A stretch of DNA of 64,000 bases, taken from assembly GCA_014549065.1 (NCBI GenBank), contig JACDOX010000023.1, forward strand, positions 3,069,805-3,133,804, in the 5' to 3' direction. The notes beneath the pieces are model-generated. The model was not told the origin of the DNA and did no database searches. It worked only from the letters and a program-made list of their open reading frames with translations. The position numbers and the translations under genes are program-made. Shown here one piece after another: positions 1-11,915 of the stretch. The DNA is from Cardinalis cardinalis (Eukaryota; Chordata; Aves; Passeriformes; Cardinalidae). Within the stretch, counting starts at the first letter, position 1; every line of letters begins with the position of its first letter.

Positions 1-3000
1 CATTCTTAAACTTTTTAGATGATCCAGTATTTCAAAGAAACTGCAGTCCCATGCCCCTCACCACTCAGCCTTCCCTACTTTTGAATATACCTCCATTCAC
101 CTCCTCAGCCTGCCCTGTGCATTTTATAATGTCCATAGTTTTCACATGCTGCACAGTTCTAATGTTAGCAGGGATATTCCTTGGAGGGTCTGGGCTCGTA
201 CTCAGCATCTCTAGCACTTTCCAGTCACCTCCTTGATATTATTCCAGAAGGAAAAGGGGCCTATTCCAAAAATACATGTCAGAATCTTCAAAAACCAGGC
301 CCCAAGGAGGCCTCAATTTCTCTGTAGCTGTGGCTAGAGCCAGTCAGAGGGGAACTGGTAAAGCAAANTAACGACATCAAAAGAACTTTTTTTAATCATT
401 GCAAAAGAACTATCTATTATTGCATCTTGAGAGGTTGCTTAGAAATGTAGCAACACATTTAGGATTGTTATGCATTTTTAAAAAAATTCAGGATTTGAAA
501 TATGATCTAGGTTTATTGGCTATGCGCTCTCCTATTTAGCCCAGCCAAAAAGACAAAAAAAGTCCTGTTTACTTCTAGTGCCAAAAAATTACTAAACCAT
601 TTATAACAGCTGGTCATACTACTGAACAAACCACTCAATTAATCAGCCAACTACTGTATGTTTGAAAGAGACAACGCAAGCTTCCATTCCTAATAAAGTG
701 CAAAATATTGATTAGTTCCGGGACAACACATGAATAAATTACTCGTGCTTAGTAAATTAGGCTCTGCAGTTTCCAAAAATTCTGGGTACTTTTCACACAT
801 CATTTATCAGTACTCTTTCTTTCATTTCTCTTTGCTTTTAGCCCAGGTTTTTTAGAATGATGGCCAAAGAAAACAAAATATTTCCTTATAGCTCCCTCTC
901 TCACTTCCTGCTTATGAAAGAATTTTCACTCATGGCCTCTAGCACTTCATGGAATCAAATTTCTTCCAGAAATCTGCAGCTAGAATGCAGTATTTTAATT
1001 ATGAGTATTATTACAATCTCCCTTTCACTCCCCCATCCCGCATTCCTCCTCCTCTGTCTTAGTGGCTGGTCCCTCCCAAACCAGCTGTTAGAGGCAAACC
1101 AACAAATTTACTGCTTGCTTCCTTTCTGTAAGGTCCTCTCTATGCTGCTTGATGAGTGGAAAAAAAATAGAAAAAATAAATTTAAAGCCTCTGAAATTTG
1201 TGGATTAGCTCTTCCATGTGATCTATTTTTAGGTGCACTTTACAGGTTGTGAAAGGCTTCATCTCTCNGCATACTGAAGTGCCACAACTGGTGGCAGTGG
1301 CTTCCCCCAGCACAACAAACAAATGTGAGGGCTCAGGATCTCTGTCACCCACAGGCCTTCGCTGGGGGCTGCAGCACCCCAAGGTGCAGCCTGGCTAAAC
1401 CTGCAGGGATCACAAAGTGCACCTGGGTCCTCTGGGCACAGATTGTGTCTCTAATGGCAGTAGTAAAAAGGTAGTTCTAGTGATTTCCAGAAATGCTAAT
1501 AGGAGTTGAAGGAGATTTCTTGGTCAAATGTGAATTTCCCGAAAGATGAAAAAGTTGGAAGGATTAGGGAGGGAGAATTCCTTAAGAGGACAACAGAGCA
1601 CTGCTTCCAGAGGCATTGCAAACTAAGCTGCTGAAACCATCTGAGAACTGTCTTCAGATTGAACTTCTTGCCAAGGAAGGACTCAGATAACACTGTCTAT
1701 ATGAGAAAACATTCCAGGCAATATCCCATCACATTTTAAGTTTAAACCATAGATTTTATTTCTTCATAGTGCTGACAACAGATGTATTTTAGCTAACAGA
1801 ACCATTCAGGATGAAACTGAAGGAGACCACAGGCATAACATTTACTCTAATTTCTAGTAGTGCGTAGGAAAAACTCTATGTCTTGTGATTATTTAATTGT
1901 CTGGGCTTTTTTCCCACAGCATGAGAGTGCATGTGAGCTGATATGTACATTTATGTACANACATATATAACAGTAAATATATATTCATGTACATGCCTTT
2001 GGAGGAGACCATTCCAAAACAAATCTGTGAATGACAGTAACACAGNGCTCACTTTCAGCTGCAGTTCACAGAGGACTCAGCAGAATTGAATGCAGACTTT
2101 TTTTAATCTGGCGCTTTGTAAGTAAGACACATGAATTCAATTCCTTAGGAAGACTCTACAGATCTGGAATGAAAAAGTTGAATATTTTCAATAATGCAAA
2201 GGTTTTTCTTAATCTGCCACACCTATTTCAGAGTTAGCTTCCTTTTCACCATATTCTTTATAAGAATGTCATAAGTCCTCATAATTTAAAAACTTGGGGT
2301 TAGATTGAGGAAGGCTGATAAAAATATTGGGCTCCTTGCACAAGAAAGTTGCATGAAATTTGCATCAAATACATTAAAAAAAAAAGTTATTTCCATGCAG
2401 AGATTAATATAGGTATCTGACTCTCAGAGTAATGGCTTGACCAAAACTCTTCAGTGTCCTTTGCTTCAGCAGTTAGAATGTGCCATTTCACATGCATTTT
2501 GCCAACTATTATTCTTAGCACNTAGAATTATTTTAAGAATATTATAGTTCTGCATTAATTTGACAGAGAGGACAGAGACAGAAGAAAGAAAAGTATGTAT
2601 ATTTAATACTGTCTTAATTCAGGTATTTGAATTTTTCAGGGTCTAAACACTGGCAGGGGGGTGGGGGTGAAAAATTATTNCTTTAGCTTTGGGGGAATTC
2701 TAGTTGCATTTCATTTTCTGCATGCTCTCTAAGAAAATTTTTCTCTGTAAATATCTGTAGAGTATATATCTTGGGCCAGTAGCAGAAGTTGGCTTAATAA
2801 ATAAATTGAATTGAATGCATAGGAAGCAGAGAAGCAGATACACTTTATAAACACATAAATCATCCAGTTAACAAGTAAAATGGAGTTATGATCAATCACA
2901 AACCTTGGATAAGCAAATTCAGAGTAGCAAGTACAAACTCTGTATGTGCTGTTCCCAGATCAAATATGTTTGCAAACTTCACAGACTCAAGAATTATGAA

Positions 3001-3535
3001 TGTCAAAAGTAGGATTATAAAGAAACTGTTCAAGAGCCAAGAAAATGGGCTTATTGAATAAACAGTTTGCACTGATTATTTTGACCAGATTTAGCCTAAG
3101 ATATGCTGTATGGTGGTGATTGTCCTTTCAAGAGTGAGTAAGGTTGCTAGATTTTGTTAAGATTGNCTGGAACTGAACAAATGGGCACACTTTTGAGCAC
3201 AAAACCCCTTCTTGGAGTTTAAAAAAGAAAGAAAAAAATGTCAAGTTGAATACAGATTGGGAGTAATTGCTCCAAGCTTCACCTACTTACATTGCTCACT
3301 TGAAGAAATGCTGTGCACTCAGAAACTTTTCTTTTTCCCAGCTACCCACAGACTCTCCCTACTGAGTCTGACCAGCCCTGTGTGTGTGCTCAGCCCATCA
3401 CAGAGCTACAACAACAGGCTACTACTGCTTTAAGGNCAGAGGTGGCAAGAGACCAGCTCAGCATTTTAAAAGCCTAGAAAGATTTTCCATGAGCAACTGT
3501 CCTTCGAGGTTTCAGTTTCAGCAATTTTGTTCCCT
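1..3535. other. AT-rich non-coding stretch
   Basis: I see no gene here. The longest open frame (857-1252, plus) has a low-complexity, hydrophobic and serine-rich translation with no recognisable domain and is compatible with chance. Small AT palindromes containing ATGTACAT lie around 1943-1995. A G-run sits near 2656-2667. No mobile element could be recognised by eye until the CR1 at the right edge. Confidence 0.6.
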
Positions 3536-3724
3536 GGAAGTGTCCAAGGCCAGGTGGAATGGACCTTTGAGCAATCTGGTCTAGTGAAAGTTGTCCCAGC
3601 CCATGGCAGGGAGGCTGGAACTGGATCTTTAAAGTCCCTTCCAAACCAAACCAAACCAAACCAAACCAAACCAAACCAAACCAAACCAAACCAAACCAAA
3701 CCAAACCACACTATGATTCTATAA
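3536..3724 (+). mobile_element. CR1 LINE, truncated 3' end
   Basis: The stretch reads like the 3' terminus of an avian CR1 element. It holds a GTCCAAGGCCAGGTGGAAT-type segment, then AATCTGGTCTAGTGAAAG, then CCCATGGCAGGGAGGCTGGA, then CTTTAAAGTCCCTTCCAA. It ends in CTATGATTCTATA, a decayed form of the CR1 terminal ATTCTATG motif. CR1 copies are normally 5'-truncated because reverse transcription starts at the 3' end, and this one fits at about 190 bp. It carries no coding capacity. A CCAAA array has grown between the body and the terminal motif. It lies about 190 bp from another CR1 in the opposite orientation. Confidence 0.88.
3641..3708. repeat. (CCAAA)n pentanucleotide microsatellite
   Basis: About 13 near-perfect copies of CCAAA follow the CR1 phrase TCCCTTCCAA. 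CR1 3' ends normally read CCTTCCAACCCAAAC here, so the array plausibly grew from that CCAAAC-like seed after insertion. Confidence 0.95.
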
Positions 3725-4233
3725 TGAATTGACTTCAGCCCTGAGAGCCAAAGCTCTATCCAGCCTTGCCAAGTAAATCCATGTCACCTAAGAAACTCTT
3801 GAAACAATCTTGATCAAAGACCAAACAATTACTGAGTAAAACTGAAAAATAAAGTATGAGATGAGATTAATATTGCTGTTGGTGNAAGGTAATAGAATTG
3901 GCCCTACTGACAACTATGTGGAGTCATAGAGTCATCAAATATCCTGAGTTGGACTCAATGANCCACAAGGATCATTAAGTCCAATTCCTGGCTCTGCACA
4001 GGACAATCCCAAGAACCACACCATGTGCCTGGGANTGCTGTCCAAACTCTTCTTGAACTCTGCCAGATTTGGTGNTGTGACCACTTTCCTGGGGAANCTG
4101 TTCCAGTGCCCAAACACTCTCTGGGTGAAGAATCTTTTCCTGATATTCAACCTAAACCTTCCCTGACAACTTCAGGCCATTCCCTCGGGTCCTCTTCTCT
4201 GTGGGCACCACAGGGAAGAGATCAGCGTCTGCC

Positions 4234-4285
4234 CCTTCCCTTCCCTTCCCTTCCCTTCCCTTCCCTTCCCTTCCCTTCCCTTCCC
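4234..4285. repeat. (CCCTT)n microsatellite running into an assembly gap
   Basis: About ten perfect TTCCC units run straight into the N block, so the true array length is unknown. It sits inside the minus-strand CR1 at the position where related copies have a pyrimidine-rich CCACCTC-type segment. The strand asymmetry (all pyrimidine) could support triplex formation. Confidence 0.95.
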
Positions 4286-4390
4286 NNNNNNNNNNNNNNN
4301 NNNNNNNNNNNNNNNNNNNNNNNNNNNNNNNNNNNNNNNNNNNNNNNNNNNNNNNNNNNNNNNNNNNNNNNNNNNNNNNNNNNNNNNNNN
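4286..4390. other. Assembly gap (105 N)
   Basis: The N run begins directly after the CCCTT array and ends inside recognisable CR1 sequence. The missing bases are therefore probably more array plus a little CR1. Confidence 0.98.
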
Positions 4391-4643
4391 GCTGTAACTG
4401 CAGTGAGGTCTCCCCTCAGTCTCCTCTTCTCCAGGCTGAACAGACAAAGTGTTCTGCTCCTCAGAACAGCTTCCCCTCAAGGCCCTTCACCATCTTCATT
4501 GCTCTCCTTTGGACATTCTCTAATAGTTTTGTATCTTTCTTATATTGTGGCCCCCAAAACTGCCCCCAGCACTGAAGGTGCCACCCCAGGGCACCCCAGG
4601 ACAGAGCAGAGTGAGACAATCCCCTCCCTGGCCTGGCTGGCAA
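4391..4643 (-). pseudogene. CR1 ORF2 (reverse transcriptase) C-terminal remnant
   Basis: This is the tail of the CR1 polyprotein that encodes endonuclease and reverse transcriptase for target-primed retrotransposition. The minus-strand translation of 4461-4643 contains LLENVQRRAMKMVKGLEGK, which corresponds to the conserved RVQRRATKMVKGLE region near the CR1 ORF2 C-terminus. A stop follows directly after GKLF. The next expected block, LFSLEKRRLRGDL, is present further along (about 4397-4440) in a different frame. A small deletion or frameshift and a stop therefore break the reading frame. The catalytic reverse-transcriptase core and the endonuclease are absent through 5' truncation. The copy is dead. 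Confidence 0.8.
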
Positions 4644-4722
4644 TGCTGGGCCGGATGCATCCTAGCACAGGGCTGGCCCTCCTGGCTGCCAGGGCAAACT
4701 GCAATTTTCATCTGAAACCAAG

Positions 4723-7700
4723 TCAAAGCTGGAATGGAGATCCCATAGCAGAAGATCACAACACCCTAGCTTGATTAGTTTAGAGTTTATTTTCTCCTAT
4801 AGTAATCTCTCCAACTATTTTAGCAAGGCTGATAAAATCAATAGCTGCTTCTTCACCATATGTAGATACAGTGCTGAATTAAAAGGGACAATTGTTTTTA
4901 AAGTTAGTGGCCCTAGATATTCCCATTATCCATCATAATTTTACAGGACCATAAATTCCCATCCCTCATCTTTTAATTTTGATTTTTTTCTCCCAGTATT
5001 GCAGGCATCTCTTGTTCACTGCTTTATCTTCCTAGTGGTTGATCTTGCAAGTGCTTTTCTAACAAGGAATTCCTTTGGCTTCAATAGGAGTTCTCTTATA
5101 AGTAAGGTTATTTATTATTGGGCCCTCAGCTACACATTTTTTGAAGAAGGAAATCCTCTTTATCTGTTTAGTGAAAAAAGATAAATAATAGACTTGAGGN
5201 AGACAACACTCACAAGAAGTAAATGTCTTAACAAAATCTGTATCTGGCATACAAATAGATTTTTTTGAACTCCACTATTTTTCCCTGATTTTTCCAGAGA
5301 AGGGAGGAAGAATGAAGCTTTGGGGGGGGGGAAGTTATAAATGAAAGACAGTTCTTAAAGAAGAAATTTTCCCCTCCAGATTTCTTGCCCTCATAAGTAG
5401 GATGNTGTTTTTAGGACACATTTCTTTAACAATATGACCATACCGAACCATTCCCTGTTGGGGTGTTTTTATGGTACAACATAAATAGCCTCAATGCAGA
5501 GAGCCTGAGGACAGGCTCTACAAATGATTTCTTGACTTCCTCCAGCAGCCCCAGCCAGCATGAGAGGGGTCTTCCGAGGGCGCCTCCAGCGCCACCAGCG
5601 CTGCCAGCCCACGGCAGCGGCTGCCAGCGCTGGAAATGTACAAACACATGGTTAATGATCTTAGCAGAGATCCCATCCCAGGCCCTTGCATGTCAGCTGT
5701 TCTCACATTTACCCTCTGCTTTGCAATGACAAGAGTCATAAACTTTAAGGGTAAAGGCTGATATTTTTAGTTTGGGTTTTTTGGGTGGGGAGGGGTTGTT
5801 GTTTTTGTTGGTTTTTTTTCTTTTGAGTTGCCAAACTGGGGATATTGGGAAAGACTGTAAGGCTCAAGTAAATTCACATGTCTCTAAATTATACTGCAGT
5901 GGGGTAACTGCAGCAGTACATTTGGGGTCCCTTACACCATTCTACAATGCTTGACAGTGCTGAGATACTGTCACCCCAGACAGCTCTGCCACGAGCCTCA
6001 GGAAAAGCAGGGAAGGAATGAGAGGCAGCAACACGAGCCCTTTCCCGGTGCTCTTGTGGTGTGTGCAGCATCGCCAAACCAGGAACTGCTCCAATGAAGG
6101 GGCAATTTGTCTGGTTTTATTCAATTAAGCTTATTTGCATATCTGAGGTTAATCTTTTTTCCTGTTATTCTAGCAGCAAAGGCACACCAAGATATACACT
6201 GNTACACTGAGTGGAAAATCACATGTTTGTGTGTGCCCGTCACTGAAGTCAATCACAATAAAAGATATGACAAATTATGTGATTCCTTCTCAAAATTGAA
6301 TCCTGTGATGTTTATGCAGAGCATAAGGATACTTATGCCTTTAATGCAACAAGCCTGTTTTTATTTACATAGATGAGTGAAACATTGCCCTGGCATTACA
6401 CAGAGTAAAGTGTGCAAATTCTAAACCCTCCCATGGTCCCTGGATATAAGAGTGCATTCATATGTTTGTGTTTAACATGAACAAATTTATGATCTGATGT
6501 GGATTCCTCTGAGTACAGATGTATTCCAACTATTTGCTGAATCCTAATTTTGAAAGAACAAATGTGAGTGCTCTGGAAGGAAAAAAAGTTATTTTCTATT
6601 TATTTTAAGGGGTTTCGATGCAGTGCAGGCTCTTTTTTTTTAATAAGAGGTNGTTTGGGGGTTGTCTGTGACAGTTTAAAGGATACAGGTAGTGAGAATC
6701 AGCATATTAATAGAACGTCAGGACTCAGAAAGTAAATCAAACACCTCTAGATCTGTTTGTGTATTTTTCAACTGCAGATAGTCCGGGTTTCATGAACACT
6801 GCAAACAGAAACATACCCAAACCCTGCTGACACTGCCAAGAGTGGTATAAAGTAATCTGCATAAATCCATAAATCCACAGCATTTCCAGCAAAATCATTT
6901 CAGACAAAAATGGCATGTTTTGTGATTAGGGCTTCTGTAGGAAGGGAGAGAAAAGAAAAATGAATACATCCCCTGCATGTAGCCATGCATCTTTCTGGTG
7001 TGGTTTCCCTATACATGAAGGAGTCCCTCCAGATATTAATTCAGCTCTTATTCTCCAGGGCATATAGATGCCCAGTGCCCAAGGGCTGTGCTCACAGCCC
7101 CTTTTAGCCAGACTGTTTCCCTTGTTGTTACATACAGGGAGACAAAGGGCGCTGCTGCTTTTCCTTCAGTCTGTCTCACAGCCTTTCTGAGCTGATAGTG
7201 TGTCTTNGAGGGCTCACTGCAGATCCCAGAGCACACATTCCACTGCGCTGGTTGTGGCTCAGGTTAGAGATAACTACATTAGAATAGAAAATATTTTAGG
7301 CTCAGGATCAAAGTTTACATCTGAGGCCAAATAAAGGGAAAAGTCTGATGTTTCAGTAATCATGAGAAAAGTTCTAATCATACTGATATGCTCTCNGTTT
7401 CCACAGGGCCAGCAATCTCTCAGATCAATCTGATTTGCCTGAAACTTTTGCCATCTTGAAAAGTGGGAAATGGAGAAGGGCAGNTATTTGAATAGTTTTA
7501 AATCTGCTCTGGAACAAGACCCATTGGAGCAGAATTGGAAAAAAAATTACTCCAAACATTTCTTTAAATCTAATGGGGATTGTATTCCTGGGTTTATTTT
7601 GTCCTGTTTCATATGCATACAAATACATATTTTTCAATAATCAGCCATCTGCATCAAACTTACATGTCCCAGTGCTGTTTCCTTTGATATAGTTGGCCAA

Positions 7701-10700
7701 ATTCCCACTGATNCCAGTTGGAGGGGAGTCAAGACTAATGCGCATTTCCAAAAACATGCAAACTCATTTTCTGGCTGGCAATTATTTAAAGAGCTGTGGA
7801 GCTTTTAGCAATTCAAAACATATAAAGTGTCTTTGATATGACTTAATTTGCTTGCATGTCAGAAAGAAAACATAAGTGATACTGTGTGCCTTCTTAAAAA
7901 ACCCTTTTGATGGAAACATTCTTTCCTTGGGCACCTTCCTTTGTGTGCNAGCCAGCAACTTCTTCCTAAAGTTTCATCTTGGAAGCAAACANCTCAAGTC
8001 AACTAACAGAACCAAACCTGACTGAATGTTTTGCTGTCCCTGATTGTCCCCTTACTCAAACTAGAGGGGACATTGGTTTCAGGGAGCCAGACTATCACCA
8101 GCAATCCTGGACTTTACCACCTAAGAAAGAAAAGGAAATGCTGCCTTCAACAAAGCCAAGGTGGTGTTTTTTGCAGGTGGAGCAATAGGAGGGCTAAGGT
8201 CGTCTGGTGAAGTATTGAGTGGCGTTACCACCAGGTCTTTGAAACACAGAAAAGGTCACTTTGCAAGAGAAGTCCCACACTGTTACTGGGGGCAGCACTA
8301 TAGCAGCAGGTACAGGACCAGCTATAGCTCAGCCAAACACATGGTAAAGCCAACAGAGCTAAAGATNTGCATTCCTCTGCTTGCCAGAGGAAAAACCCAG
8401 AACAGCTGCAAGCCACTGACTCCCTTCAATGAAAAATAAAACTGCTGGACATTGCTTGAATGNTGACCAAGAGGAAGGACAGCTAGGACATTGGTGTGGC
8501 AGTGAAAGATGGCTGTGACTGATGACAGCCCTGTCAACTTAACATGTAAGGTGAACACAGGCTAGGGAAGTCCAGGAANGCAGCTACCTGCAGGCAATGG
8601 TGAGTTTTGCAAGAGATTTGTAGGCTGTGTGCCTAATTCCCACAGAGAGTAATGAGAGATAATAACCAAAGTATAGGTTTCTTTACAAAGAAAATNGTTT
8701 GATCCTGGTTTAAAGGTGAAACTCACATCATCTGGAAGACAGGGCTCTTATTTTTAGAGGTAACATACTTTATGTTTCTGGCAGCAGATCCAAAGTCAGA
8801 ATTTTTCGAGCTCCTTTGTGTTTCAACTTTTTAAGTTCAACTCACTTTGCTAGTCTCTGAACACAGCATTTATAGTTACCACAAAATCTCAAATTACCTA
8901 CAGCTTTGATACATATGTTACCAGATAAATCACTGCAAATACATATATATGTATTTGTGTATTACTCTTCCCTAAGGAAATGAGCCTGTGCAATCACACA
9001 CTTTATCTCTTTCAAGCTTTGGAAATCTTTCCCAAATGTCAACCACATTTGACAAAGGATTACAGATCAGAGAGACAGCCAAGTTCCTAGAAATGCAGGG
9101 GTAATCAGTAGCTAGGTCAGTGCATAGCTGAGACAGGAGGGCAGGTAGAGCTGTGCAATCAAACCCCCTGTGCAGCAGCAGGCACCTGGCCAAAGAGCGT
9201 GCACAAACCGGACTGGTGGGGTCTGAGTAGCTCCTCACAGTTGTATCTTCCTCACTAAGTGTCAGGAGTTTTTATAACGCAAGAAATTCGATGGACAGAA
9301 GGAAATAAATCTGAAGGCAACTGCGGCTCACTTGACCTGCTCGTTGCAGAGCAGATTGTTCAGGAAATGTTAATTGCTTCACACTGGAGCATGCTACTGC
9401 ATGGGAGAATTTACTTTAATTTTGCCTGTTCCTTTGTCATTGTTCTGCCTGTGCCATATCACGTGCCAGGGAAAGTAATTTGATACATGCTAAAAATTTG
9501 CATGCAGTTTCATAAATGACAGACCTTTTCTTGGAACAGNAAGCCATTTAATGCCTGGTTTGAAGGAAGGATTAAATTCTGAGGTATCATGTTCTCCATA
9601 AAATACCCTGTCTGTAATTGCATTNAAAAAAACCCTGAATACAGAAAATAATTAAAATAGGTGATCATCTTTCCTGATCCTTCAGGTTTATGTCAAAGGT
9701 TAACAGTGTGGACCTATAATGGGTTTGACCCTAATTAATTAGCTCAGGCAAATCACTTGTGTACCAGCATAAATCATACACATGGTTTAAAAAGACCAAA
9801 TCCTCATGAAGTTATTTTATCCTTGATTTCCCATGGAAAGGTTGCTAAATGCCCATGTTTGCTTAACATAACAAAATGGTAGTTCTAGACCTTGTCCTAA
9901 AATTTACAGCAGCAACATTTCATAACCAGACATATCTTTCTGTTACTGGAAGATTAACTGAAAGAAATCTTTCCATTTGTGACTTTTTTCNAAGGTGTAA
10001 GAAGGTGGATTTAAGAGCCTCTCTACATTTCATTACACTACAGTCATGACAAACAGCACAGAGGGATTATTACTGGGTCCTCAACTTTTCCTAAAGAACT
10101 GGATAAACTAATTGCAAAGAAATTGTTATATTTGTCCACAAAGTAATATTATATAAGCTTTTCAGTAAGAATGTGGAAAAGGAGCATTTCTAAGGTCAGG
10201 CATAACATTAAGGAAGCAAGACATTCTGTTGGGAAACGTATGGAAAGCTTCATCTTAACTTCACCTGGAGCCAGTTTTGGCTAAAGGAAAATTTATAAAG
10301 CACCATTAAAATTNCCCTTTTCAACCTCCAGCATTTTCTCTTCCTAGAAAAGTAAGACTTCCAAACACAGACATAGCAAGGAATAAACCTAAATATACTA
10401 ATAAACACTTCACTGGGGTTCCACAACACACATCTGTGTAAATTACAGAGTTTTACTCAAGAATTTNCAGACTTAATAAATCTTTCCTCAAATTATCCTT
10501 GAGAAACCATTAGCTGGAATGCAGGTTACAGCTCTTGAGTTTTGAGATTCTGTCCATCTTTCCTAGTGTAGTCATCTTTCTGTCTACATTACAACCACAT
10601 ACTGGGCTCTGCAAGTGGAAGACATTTCCTGTAATTTCAGATGGATTCTGGTGTTTTAACTCCTAAATTAAAAGAAATGCTTTGTCCATTTGTAGGAAGA

Positions 10701-11570
10701 AATGCAAATCTTTTTGCACAGTGAAATTCAGAAAGGAGTGAGAAAGTGCATGTAACATTAGGCCTATGTTTTCCTGGGTAGGGACTTTAGCTTTTAANAA
10801 AGAAAATAAATTCATTTTCAGTCTCTCTGAAGAATAGTCCAAAACTCATTGTAGTTACCATAACTCCTTTCAGTGACCTGCCTTTATCCTTGTGATTACA
10901 AAAGAGAATACCCGCCTTATTTTCAATTTCTCAGGGAGTAAAAGGAAGCTGATTTATGCTACATAAGTTGTCCAATATGATTGCTGCATTTACTTTGTTG
11001 CTCATGACTGTTCTGTAGTTGAATAAATTACACAGTGAAATAAGTGAAAAAAGAACAGTGTATCTTACTTTGAAAGAGATGGTTTGTAGTTTTTGTTGGG
11101 CAAGAAAACTCACATATCTCGTAGGGGGGAAATGTTAAATCTACTTGATGCAGAGCATTATGCAAATTCAGTAAACCTTTGAAGCTCTCAGGCAGTTCAC
11201 CCAGTTTTTCCTACCATTCCTGTANGAGGATTCAGCATCCTGGGTCCCTGAAACCACTTCTATGAGGCACAGTGTATTAAACCTTTTAAAGATTATTTGT
11301 GGAAAAATGGCTTCTTTGTCATTCAAGATGTGTTTTTAGGCCCATAATTTCCTTCAAGTGAGCACAATTCCGCTAACAGCAGTATATTATTTTGACAGTA
11401 AGTCAGTTGGCATAAGACTTCATTGTGTATGCCTTTTGTTTATATAATCCTTCCTAACAGTAACAAGGTGTTTACTGTTCAGCAAACACATTTTATTTTA
11501 ACTGCCAACAGTAAAACTGTCTGATAAATTTTGATTTAGCTAAAGAAAGCAAGTTCTCATTTAGCCCAAA
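4723..11570. other. AT-rich non-coding stretch
   Basis: No gene or confident mobile element was recognised. Local features are a G-run at 5322-5330, a GC-rich patch at 5540-5640 (listed separately), a G/T-rich low-complexity patch at 5770-5822 and scattered A or T homopolymers. Open frames are short, overlap on both strands and have no recognisable domains. Confidence 0.55.
5595..5633. repeat. GC-rich inverted repeat (hairpin-capable)
   Basis: Arms CCAGCGCTGCCAGCC (5595-5609) and GGCTGCCAGCGCTGG (5619-5633) are complementary except at one position and flank a 9-base spacer. The arms also share CCAGCGCTG or its equivalent in direct orientation because AGCGCT is itself palindromic. The hairpin sits in a patch of about 100 bp with eight or so CpGs inside AT-rich sequence. 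No function is implied by the sequence alone. Confidence 0.8.
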
Positions 11571-11571
11571 T

Positions 11572-11915
11572 AAATCCGCGGTGCTACAGACAGCTGTTTG
11601 GAGTACCTAATCCCCCGAGCTCTTCCAGCGGGGCAGGCCCGGCTGCGGGGCGGGCGCGGGAGAGNCGGCTCAGCTGTTCAGGACGTGCTCCCTTGGGCCG
11701 GAATCCGCCGAGCCCGGCCCGCGTCCGGCAGCGCCGCAGCGAGCGCTGCTCCGGCAGATGCTCCGCGGGCTGANCGCTGACACCGCAGCCGGCCCGGGCG
11801 CTTCTCACCGAGCGCATCCGGCAGCCCGGACCGGTGCGGTCTGGCTGTCTGCTCCCCCCCGCTCNCCTACAAAGAGATCCGCGTCTAACACTGCTTCTGC
11901 CAGATCCTCGGGGAG
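11572..11915. promoter_or_regulatory. CpG island, candidate promoter or first exon
   Basis: About 40 CpG dinucleotides fall in about 340 bp, against near depletion in the flanks, and the GC content is far above the surroundings. Visible motifs are a GC box (GGGGCGGG, 11647-11654), an ETS-type core (CCGGAA, 11698-11703), a CAGCTG E-box (11671-11676) and a CCGCGG site at 11576-11581. Unmethylated CpG islands in vertebrates usually mark promoters, so this is the best candidate in the window for a transcription start. Direction is unresolved: the region is open on both strands for about 60-77 codons, but the translations are Arg/Ala/Pro-rich, as GC-rich non-coding DNA often is. No convincing coding exon or splice-site pair was identified. 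It could be a 5' UTR exon, a lncRNA promoter or an orphan (enhancer-type) island. Confidence 0.7.

Larger units (their letters stand above)
3917..4722 (-). mobile_element. CR1 LINE, 3' part of ORF2 plus 3' UTR, interrupted by repeat and gap
   Basis: Read on the minus strand, this is a 5'-truncated CR1. The end near 3917-3990 carries TCATAGAGTCATCAAAT and GTTGGACTCAATGA on the plus strand, the reverse of a CR1 3' terminus. Positions 4040-4200 match the CR1 3' UTR order, including the TTCCAGTGCCCAAACACTCT, GGGTGAAGAATCTTTTCCTG and GGCCATTCCCTCGGGTCCTC segments. Positions 4391-4600 match the end of the reverse-transcriptase ORF. The order of parts is continuous, so this is one insertion later split by a CCCTT array and a 105-base gap. 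The limits are judged by eye, and the upstream edge near 4700 is soft. Confidence 0.88.

Noticed and set aside
857..1252. 131-codon open frame as a small protein
   Set aside because: The translation is low-complexity with no family resemblance and no promoter or splice context.
1943..1995. Palindromic TGTACA-rich segment as a hormone-response element
   Set aside because: Degenerate AT-rich palindromes are common. Half-site spacing does not match a known response element and an N interrupts it.
4025..4774. 249-codon plus-strand frame
   Set aside because: It is antisense to a CR1 element and passes through a microsatellite and a gap.
11584..11817. 77-codon minus and 60-codon plus frames in the CpG island as coding exons
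   Set aside because: Stop codons are rare in GC-rich DNA. Both strands are open and the Arg/Ala/Pro-rich translations resemble no known protein.
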